DNA of 64,000 nucleotides, from NCBI RefSeq assembly GCF_036327775.1, contig NZ_CP109598.1, positions 4,848,001 through 4,912,000 on the forward strand, in the 5' to 3' direction. The translations under genes were made by a program, and so were the position numbers. Below, one piece after another: positions 18,034 through 27,267 of the stretch. Position 1 is the first letter of the stretch. Each line of letters begins with the position of its first letter. The notes beneath the pieces are model-generated. The model saw nothing but the letters and a program-made list of their open reading frames with translations. It was not told the origin of the DNA and searched no databases. Origin of the DNA: Streptomyces sp. NBC_01498. Its GTDB lineage: Bacteria; Actinomycetota; Actinomycetes; Streptomycetales; Streptomycetaceae.

Positions 18034-19715
18034 GCCACGACCACCACGACGTCCCCCGCCTCACCCCCGAGCAGACCGCGCGGGCCCTGAACCCGCCCGC
18101 CGGGCGGCACGGCGGCGACCTCGTCATGGAGACGCTGCACGGCCTCGGCGCCACCACCGTCTTCGGCCTGCCAGGCCAGCACGCCCTCGGCATGTTCGAC
18201 GCCCTGCGCCGCTCCGGCCTGGAGTACGTCGGGCTGCGCGTCGAGAACAACGCCGGGTTCGCCGCCGACGCCTACGGCCGCGTCACCGGCCAGGTCGCGC
18301 CCCTGCTGCTCTCCACCGGGCCCGGCGCGCTCACCTCGCTCGCCGCTCTCCAGGAGGCCGCGGCGGCCTCCTCGCCCGTGCTGGCGATCTCCGGCCAGAT
18401 CCCCACGGCGGGTCTCGGCGGCGGCCGGCACGGCTATCTGCACGAACTGCGCGACCAGCAGGCGTCGGTCCGCGACCTCGTCAAGTCCGTGCACCCGGTC
18501 CGGGCGGCCTCCCAGATCCCGTCCGCCGTCGCGGCGGCCTGGCAGTCCGCGCTCACCGCGCCGCACGGACCGGTCTGGGTGGAGATCCCGCAGGACGTCC
18601 TCCTTACGGAGACGACGCTGCCGGTCGTCACCGCCGTCGACGCCACCCCGCGCGAACTGCCGCCGCGTCCCGAACTGGTCGCCGCGGCGGCGCACGCCCT
18701 GTCGCACGCCGAGCGCCCGGTGATCATCGCGGGCGGCGGGGTCGTCCGGGCGGACGCCGCCGGGAAACTGCGGGCCCTCGCCGAGAAGCTGGCCGCCCCC
18801 GTCGTCACCACCTTCGGCGGCAAGGGCGCCTTCCCCTGGGAGCACCCGCTGTCGCTCCAGTCGTGGCTGGAGGACCGGCACACCACCGACTTCCTGGAGG
18901 ACGCCGACGTCGTCCTGGTCGTCGGCTCCGGACTCGGCGAACTGACCTCCAACTACCACACGTTCCGCCCGCGCGGCCGGGTCGTCCAGATCGAGGCCGA
19001 CCTCGGCAAGCTGGAGTCCAACCTGCCCGCGCTCGGCATCCACGCCGACGCCCGCGAGGCGCTCTCCGCGCTGCTGGAGTCGGTGACCGGGCGCGGCGGC
19101 CCGGCCGCCGAGACCGCGCGGGACGCCGTCCGTACGGTGCTGGCGAAGGTACGGGAGCGGATCGGCGCACAGGACCTGGAGCGGGAGCAGCGGATCCTCG
19201 CCGCCGTGCGGGAGGCGCTGCCCGCCGACTCGCCCAGCTTCTGGGACATGACGATCCTCGCCTACTGGGCCTGGTCCGCCTGGCCCGGCCCGATGCACTC
19301 CGCCCAGGGCGCGGGCGGCCTCGGGTACGCCTTCCCGGCCGCCCTCGGCGCGGCGGCGGCCGACCGCGCGACACCCGTCCTCGCGGTCTCCGGCGACGGC
19401 GGCGCCATGTACTCCCTCGCCGAGCTGGCCACGGCCCGGCAGCACGACCTCCCGGTCACCTGGCTGATCGTGGACGACGGCGGCTACGGCGTCCTGCGGA
19501 CGTACATGACGGACGCCTACGGCGCGACGGCCGGCACCGAACTGGCCCGCCCCGACTTCGTCGCGCTCGCCGAGTCCTTCGGGATACCGGCGGTCCGTAC
19601 GAGCCCCGAGGCGCTGCGCGAGGACCTGGCGAAGGCACTGGCCGCGCCGGGCCCGTCCGTGGTGGTGCTCCCGGCGGTCCTGAAGCTGTTCGCCCCGACG
19701 CACCTGCCGGCGTAG
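18030..19715 (+). CDS. Thiamine-pyrophosphate-dependent enzyme (acetolactate synthase-like)
   Basis: 561 residues with the three-domain ThDP enzyme layout: N-terminal PYR domain with the cofactor-activating Glu in [15 protein letters not shown], central domain, and C-terminal PP domain with the GDG motif ([19 protein letters not shown]). It resembles acetolactate synthase large subunits, but no ilvN small subunit is adjacent. Because it is translationally coupled to agmatinase, a role in guanidino-compound or polyamine metabolism is more likely than branched-chain amino acid synthesis. The exact reaction is unknown. Confidence 0.8.
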   Translation: MSHDHHDVPRLTPEQTARALNPPAGRHGGDLVMETLHGLGATTVFGLPGQHALGMFDALRRSGLEYVGLRVENNAGFAADAYGRVTGQVAPLLLSTGPGALTSLAALQEAAAASSPVLAISGQIPTAGLGGGRHGYLHELRDQQASVRDLVKSVHPVRAASQIPSAVAAAWQSALTAPHGPVWVEIPQDVLLTETTLPVVTAVDATPRELPPRPELVAAAAHALSHAERPVIIAGGGVVRADAAGKLRALAEKLAAPVVTTFGGKGAFPWEHPLSLQSWLEDRHTTDFLEDADVVLVVGSGLGELTSNYHTFRPRGRVVQIEADLGKLESNLPALGIHADAREALSALLESVTGRGGPAAETARDAVRTVLAKVRERIGAQDLEREQRILAAVREALPADSPSFWDMTILAYWAWSAWPGPMHSAQGAGGLGYAFPAALGAAAADRATPVLAVSGDGGAMYSLAELATARQHDLPVTWLIVDDGGYGVLRTYMTDAYGATAGTELARPDFVALAESFGIPAVRTSPEALREDLAKALAAPGPSVVVLPAVLKLFAPTHLPA

Positions 19716-19896
19716 GGGCCGCCCGACGGGATCGGGCATCGGTCCTAGGACCCCCGGCGGGCGCATGGGACCTGCGGCGGGTATGTGTTGCGGGGGGATG
19801 AAATCCGCACGTGGCCGCGTTGAGCCATCCGGCAGGTGGCCCACGGGGGACGCCCGCGGACCGGAACGACCGGCAGGGCAACGGGAGGCGGCAAGA

Positions 19897-22800
19897 GTGG
19901 CGGCGGAACGGACAGAACCGGGGCGCGAGAAGCCCGGCGGGAGCGAACGGGACGGCGGGACGGGCGGTGGCGCCGAGACGGCCGGCTGGGCCCGGCGGCT
20001 CACCGGCTACGCCTGGCGCTACCGGCGCAACACCCTCCTCGCCCTCGGCTCCTCCCTCGGCGGCATGGCCGTCATGGCTCTGGTCCCGCTGATCACCAAA
20101 GTCGTCATCGACGACGTCATCGGCACCGGCACCCGGTCCATCGCCGTCTGGACCGGCCTGCTGATCGCCGCCGCCACGGTCATCTACGTCCTCACCTACA
20201 TCCGCCGCTACTACGGCGGGCGCCTCGCCCTCGACGTCCAGCACGACCTCCGTACGGAGATGTACGGCACCATCGCCCGGCTCGACGGCCGCCGCCAGGA
20301 CGAACTGTCCACCGGACAGGTCGTCGGCCGCGCCACCAGCGACCTCCAGCTCATCCAGAGCCTGCTCTTCATGCTGCCGATGACCATCGGCAACGTGCTG
20401 CTCTTCCTGATCTCCCTCGTGATCATGGCGTGGCTGTCGCTGCCCCTGACCCTCGTCGCCCTCGCCGTCGCCCCCGCCCTCTGGTACATCGCCCGCCGCA
20501 GCCGCACCCGGCTGCACCCCGCCACCTGGTACGCCCAGTCGCAGGCCGCCGCCGTCGCCGGAGTCGTGGACGGCTCCGTCTCCGGCGTACGCGTCGTCAA
20601 GGGCTTCGGCCAGGAGGAGCAGGAGACCGGCAAGCTGCGCGAGGCCGGCCGCAAGCTGTTCGCGGGCCGGCTGCGCACGATCAGGCTCAACTCCCGCTAC
20701 ACCCCCGCCCTCCAGGCCGTACCGGCCCTCGGGCAGGTCGTGATGCTCGCCCTCGGCGGCTGGCTCGCCACCCGGGGACAGATCACCCTCGGCACGTTCG
20801 TCGCCTTCTCCACCTACCTCGCGCAGCTCATCGGCCCCGTCCGGATGCTCGCCATGGTCCTGACCGTCGGCCAGCAGGCCCGCGCCGGTGTGGAACGCGT
20901 CCTCGAACTCATCGACACCGCACCCTCCATCGAGGACGGCACGAAGGACCTCCCCGCCGACGCCGAGGCGTCCGTCGAGTTCGACGACGTGGCGTTCGCC
21001 TACGCGGACGGCCGCACCGTCCTCGACGGCTTCTCGCTGGAGATCCGCCCCGGCGAGACCGTCGCCGTCGTCGGCTCCTCCGGCAGCGGCAAATCCACCG
21101 TCTCCCTGCTCCTGCCGCGCTTCTACGACGTCTCACGCGGCGCCGTCCTCGTCGGCGGCCACGACGTACGCGAACTGACCCTCGACTCGCTGCGCTCCGC
21201 CATCGGGCTCGTACCGGAGGACAGCTTCCTCTTCTCCGACACCGTCCGCGCCAACATCGCCTACGGCAAACCCGACGCCACCGACGAGGAGATCGCACGC
21301 GCCGTCCGCGCCGCCCAGGCCGACCGCTTCATCGCCGAACTCCCCGCCGGTTACGACACCACCGTCGGCGAACAGGGCCTGACCCTCTCCGGCGGCCAGC
21401 GCCAGCGCATCGCCCTGGCCCGCGCCATCCTCACCGACCCCCGGCTGCTGCTCCTGGACGACGCCACGTCCGCCGTCGACGCGCGCGTGGAGCACGAGAT
21501 CCACGAGGCGCTGCGCTCGGTGATGGCCGGCCGCACGACGCTGCTCATCGCCCACCGGCGCTCCACCCTCGGCCTCGCCGACCGCATCGCCGTCCTGGAC
21601 GACGGACGGCTCGCCGACATCGGCACCCACGACGAACTCCAGGAACGCTCCGCCCTCTACCGAAGGCTGCTCACCGACCCGGACGAACTGGGCGGCGTCT
21701 CCCCGGGCCATCTCCCGGCCGTCGTCGGCGCCGCCTCGGCCGAGGACGACCGCACCGTCCAGCGCGAGATCGACGCCGAGTTCGACGCCGAACGGGGCAT
21801 CACCCCCGCCCTGTGGGTACGGGACGACACGTCCGGCGAGGAGTCGGCGGCGCCCGGCGCGACACCCGAACTGCTCGCGCAGGTCGAGGCGTTGCCCCCG
21901 GCCACCGACGTGCCCGCCGTCGACGAGGCCCGCGCCGTCGCGTCCGAGTCGTCGTACGGGCTGCGCCGGCTGCTGCGCGGCTTCGGACGGCCCCTGGCCG
22001 CCAGCCTGGCCCTGGTCGCCGTCGACGCGGGCATGGGCCTGCTGCTCCCGGTCCTGATCCGGCACGGCATCGACGAGGGCGTGGAACGCCTCGCGCTCGG
22101 CGCGGTGTGGGCCGCGTCCCTGCTGGGCCTGCTCGTCGTGGCCGTCCAGTGGGCGGCCCAGACCGGCGAGACACGCATGACCGGCCGCACCGGCGAACGG
22201 GTGCTGTACGCGCTGCGCCTGAAGATATTCGCGCAGCTCCAGCGGCTCGGACTCGACTACTACGAACGCGAACTGACCGGCCGCATCATGACCCGGATGA
22301 CGACGGACGTGGACGCCCTGTCCACCTTCCTCCAGACCGGGCTCGTCACCGCCTTCGTCTCCGTCGTCACCTTCTTCGGCATCCTCGTCGTCCTGCTCGT
22401 CATCGACCTGCAACTGGCCCTGGTGGTCTTCGCGACGCTGCCCGTGCTGATCGTCTGCACCGTCTTCTTCCGGCGCAGGAGCGTCCAGGCGTACGAGCTG
22501 GCGCGTGAGCGGATCAGCGTCGTCAACGCCGACCTCCAGGAGTCCGTGTCGGGGCTGCGCATCGTCCAGGCGTTCGGCCGCGAGAAGGACGGCGCGGCGC
22601 GCTTCGCGGGCCGCAGCGACCACTACCGGCAGGCACGGGTGCGCGGCCAGTGGCTGATATCCGTGTACTTCCCGTTCGTCCAGCTGCTGTCGTCGGTGGC
22701 GGCGGCGGCCGTGCTGATCGTCGGCGCGGGCCGGGTGGAGGCCGGCACGCTGACGACGGGCGCGCTCGTCGCGTATCTCCTCTACATCGAGCTGTTCTTC

Positions 22801-23808
22801 GCGCCCGTGCAGCAGCTGTCACAGGTCTTCGACGGCTACCAGCAGGCCACGGTCTCGCTGGGACGCATCCAGGAACTGCTGCGGGAGCCCACGTCCACGG
22901 CCGGGGCGGCCCGGCCGCTCGCGGTGCCCTCGCTGCGCGGCGAGATCGCCTTCGAGGACGTGTACTTCGCCTACGGCACCCTGGAGGGCGGCCTGGCCGA
23001 GGGCGGCGGGGCGGGCGACCCGGACGAGGCCGTCGTGCTGAGCGCCACGCCGGTCCGGGAGGAGACCGCCCTCATGGGGATCAACCTCCGTATACCGGCG
23101 GGCCAGACGGTCGCCTTCGTCGGCGAGACGGGGGCGGGCAAGTCCACGCTCGTCAAGCTCGTCGCCCGCTTCTACGACCCGACGTCGGGGCGTGTCACGG
23201 CGGACGGCGACGATGTGCGGGACCTGGACATGACCGCGTACCGGCACCGGCTCGGGGTGGTGCCCCAGGAGGCGTACCTGTTCGCCGGGACGGTGCGCGA
23301 CGCCGTCGCGTACGGGCGGCCCGGGGCCACCGACGCCGAGGTGGAGGCGGCGGCGCGCGCGGTCGGCGCGCACGAGATGATCGCCACGCTCGACGGCGGT
23401 TATCTGCACGAGGTCGCCGAGCGGGGCCGCAACCTCTCCGCCGGCCAGCGGCAGTTGATCGCCCTGGCCCGCGCCGAGCTGGTCGATCCGGACATCCTGC
23501 TCCTGGACGAGGCGACCGCCGCGCTGGACCTCGCCTCGGAGGCGCTGGTCAACCAGGCGACGGACCGGCTGGCGGGACGGCGTACGACCCTGGTCGTCGC
23601 CCACCGGCTGACGACGGCGGCGCGCGCGGACCGGGTGGTCGTGCTGGACCACGGGCGGGTCGTGGAGGACGGTACGCACGGCGAACTGCTGGCGCTGGAC
23701 GGCGCGTACGCGCGGCTGTGGCGCAGCTTCACGGGCGCGGCGGAGCCGGGTGGACCGGGCAGGCCGGAGGAGCCGGAGGCGGAGCGGGCCACCGTCGCCG
23801 GGGCCTGA
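19897..23808 (+). CDS. Fused heterodimeric ABC exporter (TMD-NBD-TMD-NBD)
   Basis: 1303 residues from GTG 19897, chosen for the GGGAGG 8 bp upstream; an ATG at 19765 would add 44 unconvincing residues. Two complete half-transporters are joined: TMD1, then NBD1 (Walker A GSSGSGKST near residue 390, signature LSGGQ); TMD2, then NBD2 (Walker A GETGAGKST near 1075, signature LSAGQ, Walker B LLLDEATAALD). NBD1 has LLLDDATSAVD, Asp instead of the catalytic Glu, and NBD2 has the altered LSAGQ. These two changes fall in the same composite ATP site, the standard degenerate site of heterodimeric exporters. Substrate unknown; multidrug or lipid export is typical. Confidence 0.9.
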   Translation: MAAERTEPGREKPGGSERDGGTGGGAETAGWARRLTGYAWRYRRNTLLALGSSLGGMAVMALVPLITKVVIDDVIGTGTRSIAVWTGLLIAAATVIYVLTYIRRYYGGRLALDVQHDLRTEMYGTIARLDGRRQDELSTGQVVGRATSDLQLIQSLLFMLPMTIGNVLLFLISLVIMAWLSLPLTLVALAVAPALWYIARRSRTRLHPATWYAQSQAAAVAGVVDGSVSGVRVVKGFGQEEQETGKLREAGRKLFAGRLRTIRLNSRYTPALQAVPALGQVVMLALGGWLATRGQITLGTFVAFSTYLAQLIGPVRMLAMVLTVGQQARAGVERVLELIDTAPSIEDGTKDLPADAEASVEFDDVAFAYADGRTVLDGFSLEIRPGETVAVVGSSGSGKSTVSLLLPRFYDVSRGAVLVGGHDVRELTLDSLRSAIGLVPEDSFLFSDTVRANIAYGKPDATDEEIARAVRAAQADRFIAELPAGYDTTVGEQGLTLSGGQRQRIALARAILTDPRLLLLDDATSAVDARVEHEIHEALRSVMAGRTTLLIAHRRSTLGLADRIAVLDDGRLADIGTHDELQERSALYRRLLTDPDELGGVSPGHLPAVVGAASAEDDRTVQREIDAEFDAERGITPALWVRDDTSGEESAAPGATPELLAQVEALPPATDVPAVDEARAVASESSYGLRRLLRGFGRPLAASLALVAVDAGMGLLLPVLIRHGIDEGVERLALGAVWAASLLGLLVVAVQWAAQTGETRMTGRTGERVLYALRLKIFAQLQRLGLDYYERELTGRIMTRMTTDVDALSTFLQTGLVTAFVSVVTFFGILVVLLVIDLQLALVVFATLPVLIVCTVFFRRRSVQAYELARERISVVNADLQESVSGLRIVQAFGREKDGAARFAGRSDHYRQARVRGQWLISVYFPFVQLLSSVAAAAVLIVGAGRVEAGTLTTGALVAYLLYIELFFAPVQQLSQVFDGYQQATVSLGRIQELLREPTSTAGAARPLAVPSLRGEIAFEDVYFAYGTLEGGLAEGGGAGDPDEAVVLSATPVREETALMGINLRIPAGQTVAFVGETGAGKSTLVKLVARFYDPTSGRVTADGDDVRDLDMTAYRHRLGVVPQEAYLFAGTVRDAVAYGRPGATDAEVEAAARAVGAHEMIATLDGGYLHEVAERGRNLSAGQRQLIALARAELVDPDILLLDEATAALDLASEALVNQATDRLAGRRTTLVVAHRLTTAARADRVVVLDHGRVVEDGTHGELLALDGAYARLWRSFTGAAEPGGPGRPEEPEAERATVAGA

Positions 23809-23820
23809 GAGCAGCCGGGG

Positions 23821-23836
23821 CGTGCCGGCAGGCACG
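23821..23836. terminator. Hairpin between convergent genes
   Basis: CGTGCC-GGCA-GGCACG, 6-bp GC stem, in the 39-bp gap between the convergent ABC exporter and kinase-like gene. Short, so only a weak terminator candidate. Confidence 0.35.
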
Positions 23837-23847
23837 GGCGGGGCGCC

Positions 23848-24987
23848 TCACCACCGCAGGGTGGGGGCGCCCTCCGCGTCGAGGGCCTCGGCGAGCAGGT
23901 CGGCGTACCGGCGCAGGTCCTCGTGCCAGCCGACGAAGCACGCGAAGTCCCGCATGTGGACGGCGAGCCGGAGGGTGGCGGCGCGGGCGGTGCCCGGCGG
24001 GAGCGCCGCCGCGTCGTCCTCCGTGAAGAGGGGGGCCTCGCCGCTTCCCTCCGTGACGACGGCCTCCTTACGGAGGTAGCCGGCGAGCAGGGCGCGGGCG
24101 GCGGCCGGGTAGTCCACGGGCGGGCCCTGGCCGGCGGCGCCGAGACCGCGCGAGGCGGCGGAGCGCAGCTCGTGCAGTTCGCCGAGGACCCAGCCCAGGT
24201 CGAGCGCCGGGTCGCCGCCGGTGACCTCCTCGCCGGTGAGCAGGACCGTGTGGTCACCGGCAGGGGAGGGGACCAGCCAGCCGGTGCTGGGCGCACCGTG
24301 CAGCAGGACCGCTCCTCCCCTGCCGGGTGGTTCCTGGGCGGCGGCGGCCCATTCGGCCAGCCGGGCCCACAGCCGGGGGCCGAGCCGGTCGTGGGCCAGG
24401 GCGCGCAGCCGGGAGCCGTCCGGGACGCTCCCTCCCGCGACACCGGCTCCCGCGTCCGCACGCGCGCCCGTGTCGGACGATCCGGAGAGCCAGTCCACCA
24501 GCCGCCGTATGCCCTGGTGCGGCGGGGGCTCCCCGAATCCCGTATCCCCGGATCCGGTCTCCCACGGCACCTCGTGCAGCCGCCGCAGGGTCCGCCCCTG
24601 GTCCGCCAACGCCCGTACGGAGAGCCGGTACCCGGTCTCGTCGCCGGACGGCAGCAGCCGCGCCACCGACACGGCGGCGGGCACCTCGTAGACCACACCG
24701 TCCTCCTCGGGCGGCGTGTCCCAGTCGCCCAGCGCCAGCCGCGCGCCGGACCCGGCGACCGCCGTGTCCACCGCGCGCAGTGCCGCGCCCACCTCCGGCG
24801 AGGGCGGCACCTGCGGCTGGTCGTGCGCCGGTCCACGGGTCCGCAGCCAGCTGAAGCGGGTGCCGCCGTGGTACCGCACGGTGATCCGCAGATACCGGGT
24901 GCCGTACTCGCGTACGGTCACCGATCCGGCGGCTCCCGCGGGCCGTACCGTCGCGGGGGCCGCCGGGGTGTCCGTCCGGTCAGTCAC
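23848..24987 (-). CDS. Kinase-like protein lacking catalytic residues; candidate third component of the class V lanthipeptide synthetase
   Basis: 379 residues from GTG 24987, overlapping the end of the F420-dependent reductase gene by 8 bp, so translated with it. The C-terminal half looks like an aminoglycoside-phosphotransferase C-lobe: VLLHGAPSTGWLV sits where active kinases have HGDxxxxN, and GDPALDLGWVLGELHELR matches the segment after the DFG-like motif. The catalytic Asp, the Mg-binding Asn and the DW/DFG Asp are all missing, so it should not phosphorylate. Class V clusters such as lexapeptide need an extra protein of unknown function (LxmX) besides kinase and HopA1 protein; this is the natural candidate here, by position and by elimination. 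The equivalence is inference. Confidence 0.6.
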   Translation of the reverse strand: MTDRTDTPAAPATVRPAGAAGSVTVREYGTRYLRITVRYHGGTRFSWLRTRGPAHDQPQVPPSPEVGAALRAVDTAVAGSGARLALGDWDTPPEEDGVVYEVPAAVSVARLLPSGDETGYRLSVRALADQGRTLRRLHEVPWETGSGDTGFGEPPPHQGIRRLVDWLSGSSDTGARADAGAGVAGGSVPDGSRLRALAHDRLGPRLWARLAEWAAAAQEPPGRGGAVLLHGAPSTGWLVPSPAGDHTVLLTGEEVTGGDPALDLGWVLGELHELRSAASRGLGAAGQGPPVDYPAAARALLAGYLRKEAVVTEGSGEAPLFTEDDAAALPPGTARAATLRLAVHMRDFACFVGWHEDLRRYADLLAEALDAEGAPTLRW

Positions 24988-25978
24988 GGCCGCCCCGCCG
25001 CCGGACGGCCTCGACGATCTCGCGCGCGTCCCGGAGGGCGGCGGCCTGGCCCTCGGTGAAGAGGACGCCGCCGCAGTTGAGGATCACCTCGTCGACCCCG
25101 GCTTTGCGGTACTCGTCGAGCACGCCCGCGATGTGGTCCGGGGAGCCGTACACGTACGTACCGCTGTCCACCAGCGAGGCGGCGCCGGCCTGCGGGTCGG
25201 CCGGGTCGGCGGCGACTCCCGCGCGGCGCAGCATGTCCGTGTAGTGGTCGGCGGAGAGGTGGCCGGCGGCGGCGGTGTGGGCGAGGACGTACGGGTCGCG
25301 CTTCGGGCGGTCGACGGCGACATGGACGACGGTCGCGACCCGGCACCGGGCGTCCCGGCCCTTGGCGCCCTCGTCCAGGGCCGGTATCAGGGTCTCCGCG
25401 AGATAGCCGGGCGGGGTCATCCAGGTGATGGCGACGTCCGCGACACCGCCCGCCGTGCGCGCCATGTTGGGGCGCAGCACACCCACCCCGACCTCCACGC
25501 GCGGGTGTTCCATCGGCATCAGCCGGCCGCGCAGCGCGTGGTAGTCACCGGCGTGGTCGACGATCTCGCCGTCGAGCAGGGAGCGGACCGTACGCAGATA
25601 CTCGGCGGCCATCGTGCGGGGGCTGTCGTACGGCTTGCCGTTGAGGCTCCGTACGAAGGCGGGCGCGCCGACGCCGTAGCCGGCCACCACGGGGTGACCC
25701 GTCGTCAGGGCCAGGGAGCGCGCCTGGAGGGCGGCCTCGTAAGGATGGCGCAGCGGCATCAGGGTCACGCTGGTGCCGACCGGGACGCGTACGCCCGCGC
25801 CGGCGAGGTGCGCGAACACCTGGTGGGTCTCGACCTTGAGGGACTGGCCCATCCAGACGCGGCGTGCGTCGCCGTCGCGTACCAGCTCGGCGTAGGGACG
25901 GACGGTCTCGGTGGTGTCCGGCATGCTCGGTACGAGGATGCTCGGCAGCGTGGACCGGTCGGAGGCGTCGGTGGTCAC
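24980..25978 (-). CDS. F420-dependent LLM-class oxidoreductase (putative dehydroalanine reductase, LxmJ-like)
   Basis: Luciferase-like TIM-barrel enzyme of 332 residues (336 if the GTG at 25990 is used; GTG 25978 has the better distance to AGGGAAGG). Visible elements: GVRVPVGTSVTLMPLRHPYEAALQARSLA and VVAGYGVGAPAFV in the F420/substrate region, and a C-terminal GSPDHIAGVLDEYRKAGVDEVIL block typical of the family. In lexapeptide the F420H2-dependent enzyme LxmJ reduces dehydroalanine to D-Ala; the same job is proposed here because the rest of a class V cluster surrounds it and the precursor cores are Ser-rich. Divergent from the XRE regulator. Confidence 0.75.
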   Translation of the reverse strand: MTTDASDRSTLPSILVPSMPDTTETVRPYAELVRDGDARRVWMGQSLKVETHQVFAHLAGAGVRVPVGTSVTLMPLRHPYEAALQARSLALTTGHPVVAGYGVGAPAFVRSLNGKPYDSPRTMAAEYLRTVRSLLDGEIVDHAGDYHALRGRLMPMEHPRVEVGVGVLRPNMARTAGGVADVAITWMTPPGYLAETLIPALDEGAKGRDARCRVATVVHVAVDRPKRDPYVLAHTAAAGHLSADHYTDMLRRAGVAADPADPQAGAASLVDSGTYVYGSPDHIAGVLDEYRKAGVDEVILNCGGVLFTEGQAAALRDAREIVEAVRRRGGRD

Positions 25979-26091
25979 GAGGCAGCACACCTTCCCTGGT
26001 AGCTGTGGCGGTGTCTCTGGCGGTGCCGGAGGCGAGGGCGGTCGTCGCGAGTGCGGCGGTGCCTGTTGCTCACTGTATCCGTTGTTGTTCC

Positions 26092-26120
26092 TTGACGGAA
26101 TGTTGTGTTTCCATTATCTT
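26092..26120 (+). promoter_or_regulatory. Promoter of XRE regulator gene, leaderless
   Basis: -35 TTGACG (26092-26097), a 17-bp spacer and -10 TATCTT (26115-26120). Seven bases later is the ATG (26128) with no ribosome binding site, so the transcript probably starts at or next to the ATG. Confidence 0.65.
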
Positions 26121-26127
26121 CTCTCGC

Positions 26128-26400
26128 ATGAGCCCAGTGAGCCATCGCGAGGGATCGCCGATCTACAACCAGTTGAGAGTCCTGCGTGCCGAACGCGGCC
26201 TCAGCAGGGTGGCGCTCGCCGACTCGGTGGAGGTCCATCCGCAGACCATCGGCGCCATCGAGCGGGGCGACTACTTCCCGAGCCTCGATCTGGCGTTCCG
26301 GCTCAGCGACGTCTTCGGGCTTCCGGTCGAGGCGATCTTCAGCCGTAAGCCCTTCGTCCCGCTGTCCGCCCAGTTGTACAACAAGGAGGAACGCTCGTGA
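26128..26400 (+). CDS. XRE-family transcriptional regulator
   Basis: 90-residue protein that is almost entirely a helix-turn-helix domain (LRAERGLSRVALADSVEVHP, then QTIGAIERGDYFPSLDLAFR), of the short YozG/SinR-like subtype often paired with a membrane protein. The start at ATG 26128 is supported by the -10/-35 pair and the lack of a ribosome binding site. Its stop overlaps the GTG of the membrane protein gene by 4 bp. Probable regulator of the lanthipeptide genes; lies between the reductase and the precursors. Confidence 0.85.
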   Translation: MSPVSHREGSPIYNQLRVLRAERGLSRVALADSVEVHPQTIGAIERGDYFPSLDLAFRLSDVFGLPVEAIFSRKPFVPLSAQLYNKEERS

Positions 26401-26864
26401 CCCCGCAACAAGGTTCCGACGAGACGACCGTGGCCCGGGGTCCCCTGAGGCCGATGGCGATCGGACTGTCCGCGCTCAGCGTGGCGATGCTGGTGCTGTC
26501 GCAGATCTCGGACGGCAACGCCTTCTCCGACTCCTGGTGGCTGGTGGCCTTCGTCGTCTGGCTGATGCTCTGGGGCCTGCTGCGCTCCATGACCCGCGGC
26601 CTCGGCGAACGGCCGGTGGCGGGACTCGACGAGCGCGAGCGCGACGTACGCAACCGGGTCGCCTTCATCGGATACCAGTGCGCGGTCGGCGCCGGCATGC
26701 TGGTCGTGCTGATCATGGTCGCCTTCCAGAACAAGCCCGAGGTGATCGAGCGGATCCCCGCCCTGCTCACCACGTTGATGCTGACCTCGGCCGCCCTGCC
26801 CTCGATCCTGCTGGGGCTGTCCGGCATGGACGGCGAGGAGACCGAGACCTTCGGGGACGAGTGA
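26397..26864 (+). CDS. Four-helix membrane protein coupled to XRE regulator
   Basis: 155 residues with four predicted membrane segments, at about 20-38, 46-64, 86-108 and 118-140, and acidic termini. GTG start overlapping the XRE stop (GTGA) with AAGGAGG just upstream. Small XRE regulator plus multi-span membrane protein pairs are common in bacteria; the membrane partner may sense a signal or modulate the regulator, or give self-protection against the peptide product. No family function can be assigned from sequence. Confidence 0.75.
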   Translation: MTPQQGSDETTVARGPLRPMAIGLSALSVAMLVLSQISDGNAFSDSWWLVAFVVWLMLWGLLRSMTRGLGERPVAGLDERERDVRNRVAFIGYQCAVGAGMLVVLIMVAFQNKPEVIERIPALLTTLMLTSAALPSILLGLSGMDGEETETFGDE

Positions 26865-27005
26865 CCCCGGCGAACGACCTCCGGCGAGTGGCCTCCGGGC
26901 CGCGGTGCCCCGTCTATCGTGAAGCGAAGCAGGGCGGGTGCCCACCGATTGCGGCGGTGGGCACCCGCCCTGTCCGTCATGCGTCGTGCTCAGGGGCTAC
27001 ACGGT

Positions 27006-27188
27006 TCAGCAGGAGTGGTCGAACGTGTTGTCGATCGACACGGCCGAGATGGCGGACGCGGCGGAGATGCACGCGGCCGACGAGGTCACCGTGACGGTGA
27101 TGGTCGCGCCCGGGGCCTCGACGGCGGGGACGAGCTCGTCGGCGTCGGCGTAGCTGGTGTAACCGCTGATCAGGGACTGGGTGTTCAT
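27006..27188 (-). CDS. Class V lanthipeptide precursor peptide 1
   Basis: 60 residues from ATG 27188 with AAGGAG upstream. The leader-like N-terminal half (MNTQSLISGYTSYADADELV, then PAVEAPG to residue 27) contains acidic residues. The second half is rich in Thr, Ser, Ile and Val (ATITVTVTSSAAC up to Cys40) and ends with a block shared exactly by all three precursors, ACISAASAISAVSIDNTFD then HSC, finishing with Cys60 as the last residue. A C-terminal Cys fits formation of aminovinyl-cysteine by the flavoprotein encoded at 34304-34996. Ser/Thr in the core would be dehydrated by the kinase/HopA1 pair. Leader-core border is unknown; a cut after EAPG would leave 33 residues. Confidence 0.88.
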   Translation of the reverse strand: MNTQSLISGYTSYADADELVPAVEAPGATITVTVTSSAACISAASAISAVSIDNTFDHSC

Positions 27189-27267
27189 GGTGACTCCTTG
27201 ATGGGTTGTGTGGAGCGGATGAGCGGACCGGCGAACGCCGGGTGAAACGTGGTGCGTCGTGCTTCCG

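Noticed and set aside
18030..19715. Assignment as ilvB acetolactate synthase
   Set aside because: No ilvN partner and coupling to agmatinase; kept as a general TPP-dependent enzyme.
19765..19896. Upstream ATG start for the ABC exporter
   Set aside because: Adds a Gly/Arg/Pro-rich segment without ribosome binding site; GTG 19897 has GGGAGG at the right distance.
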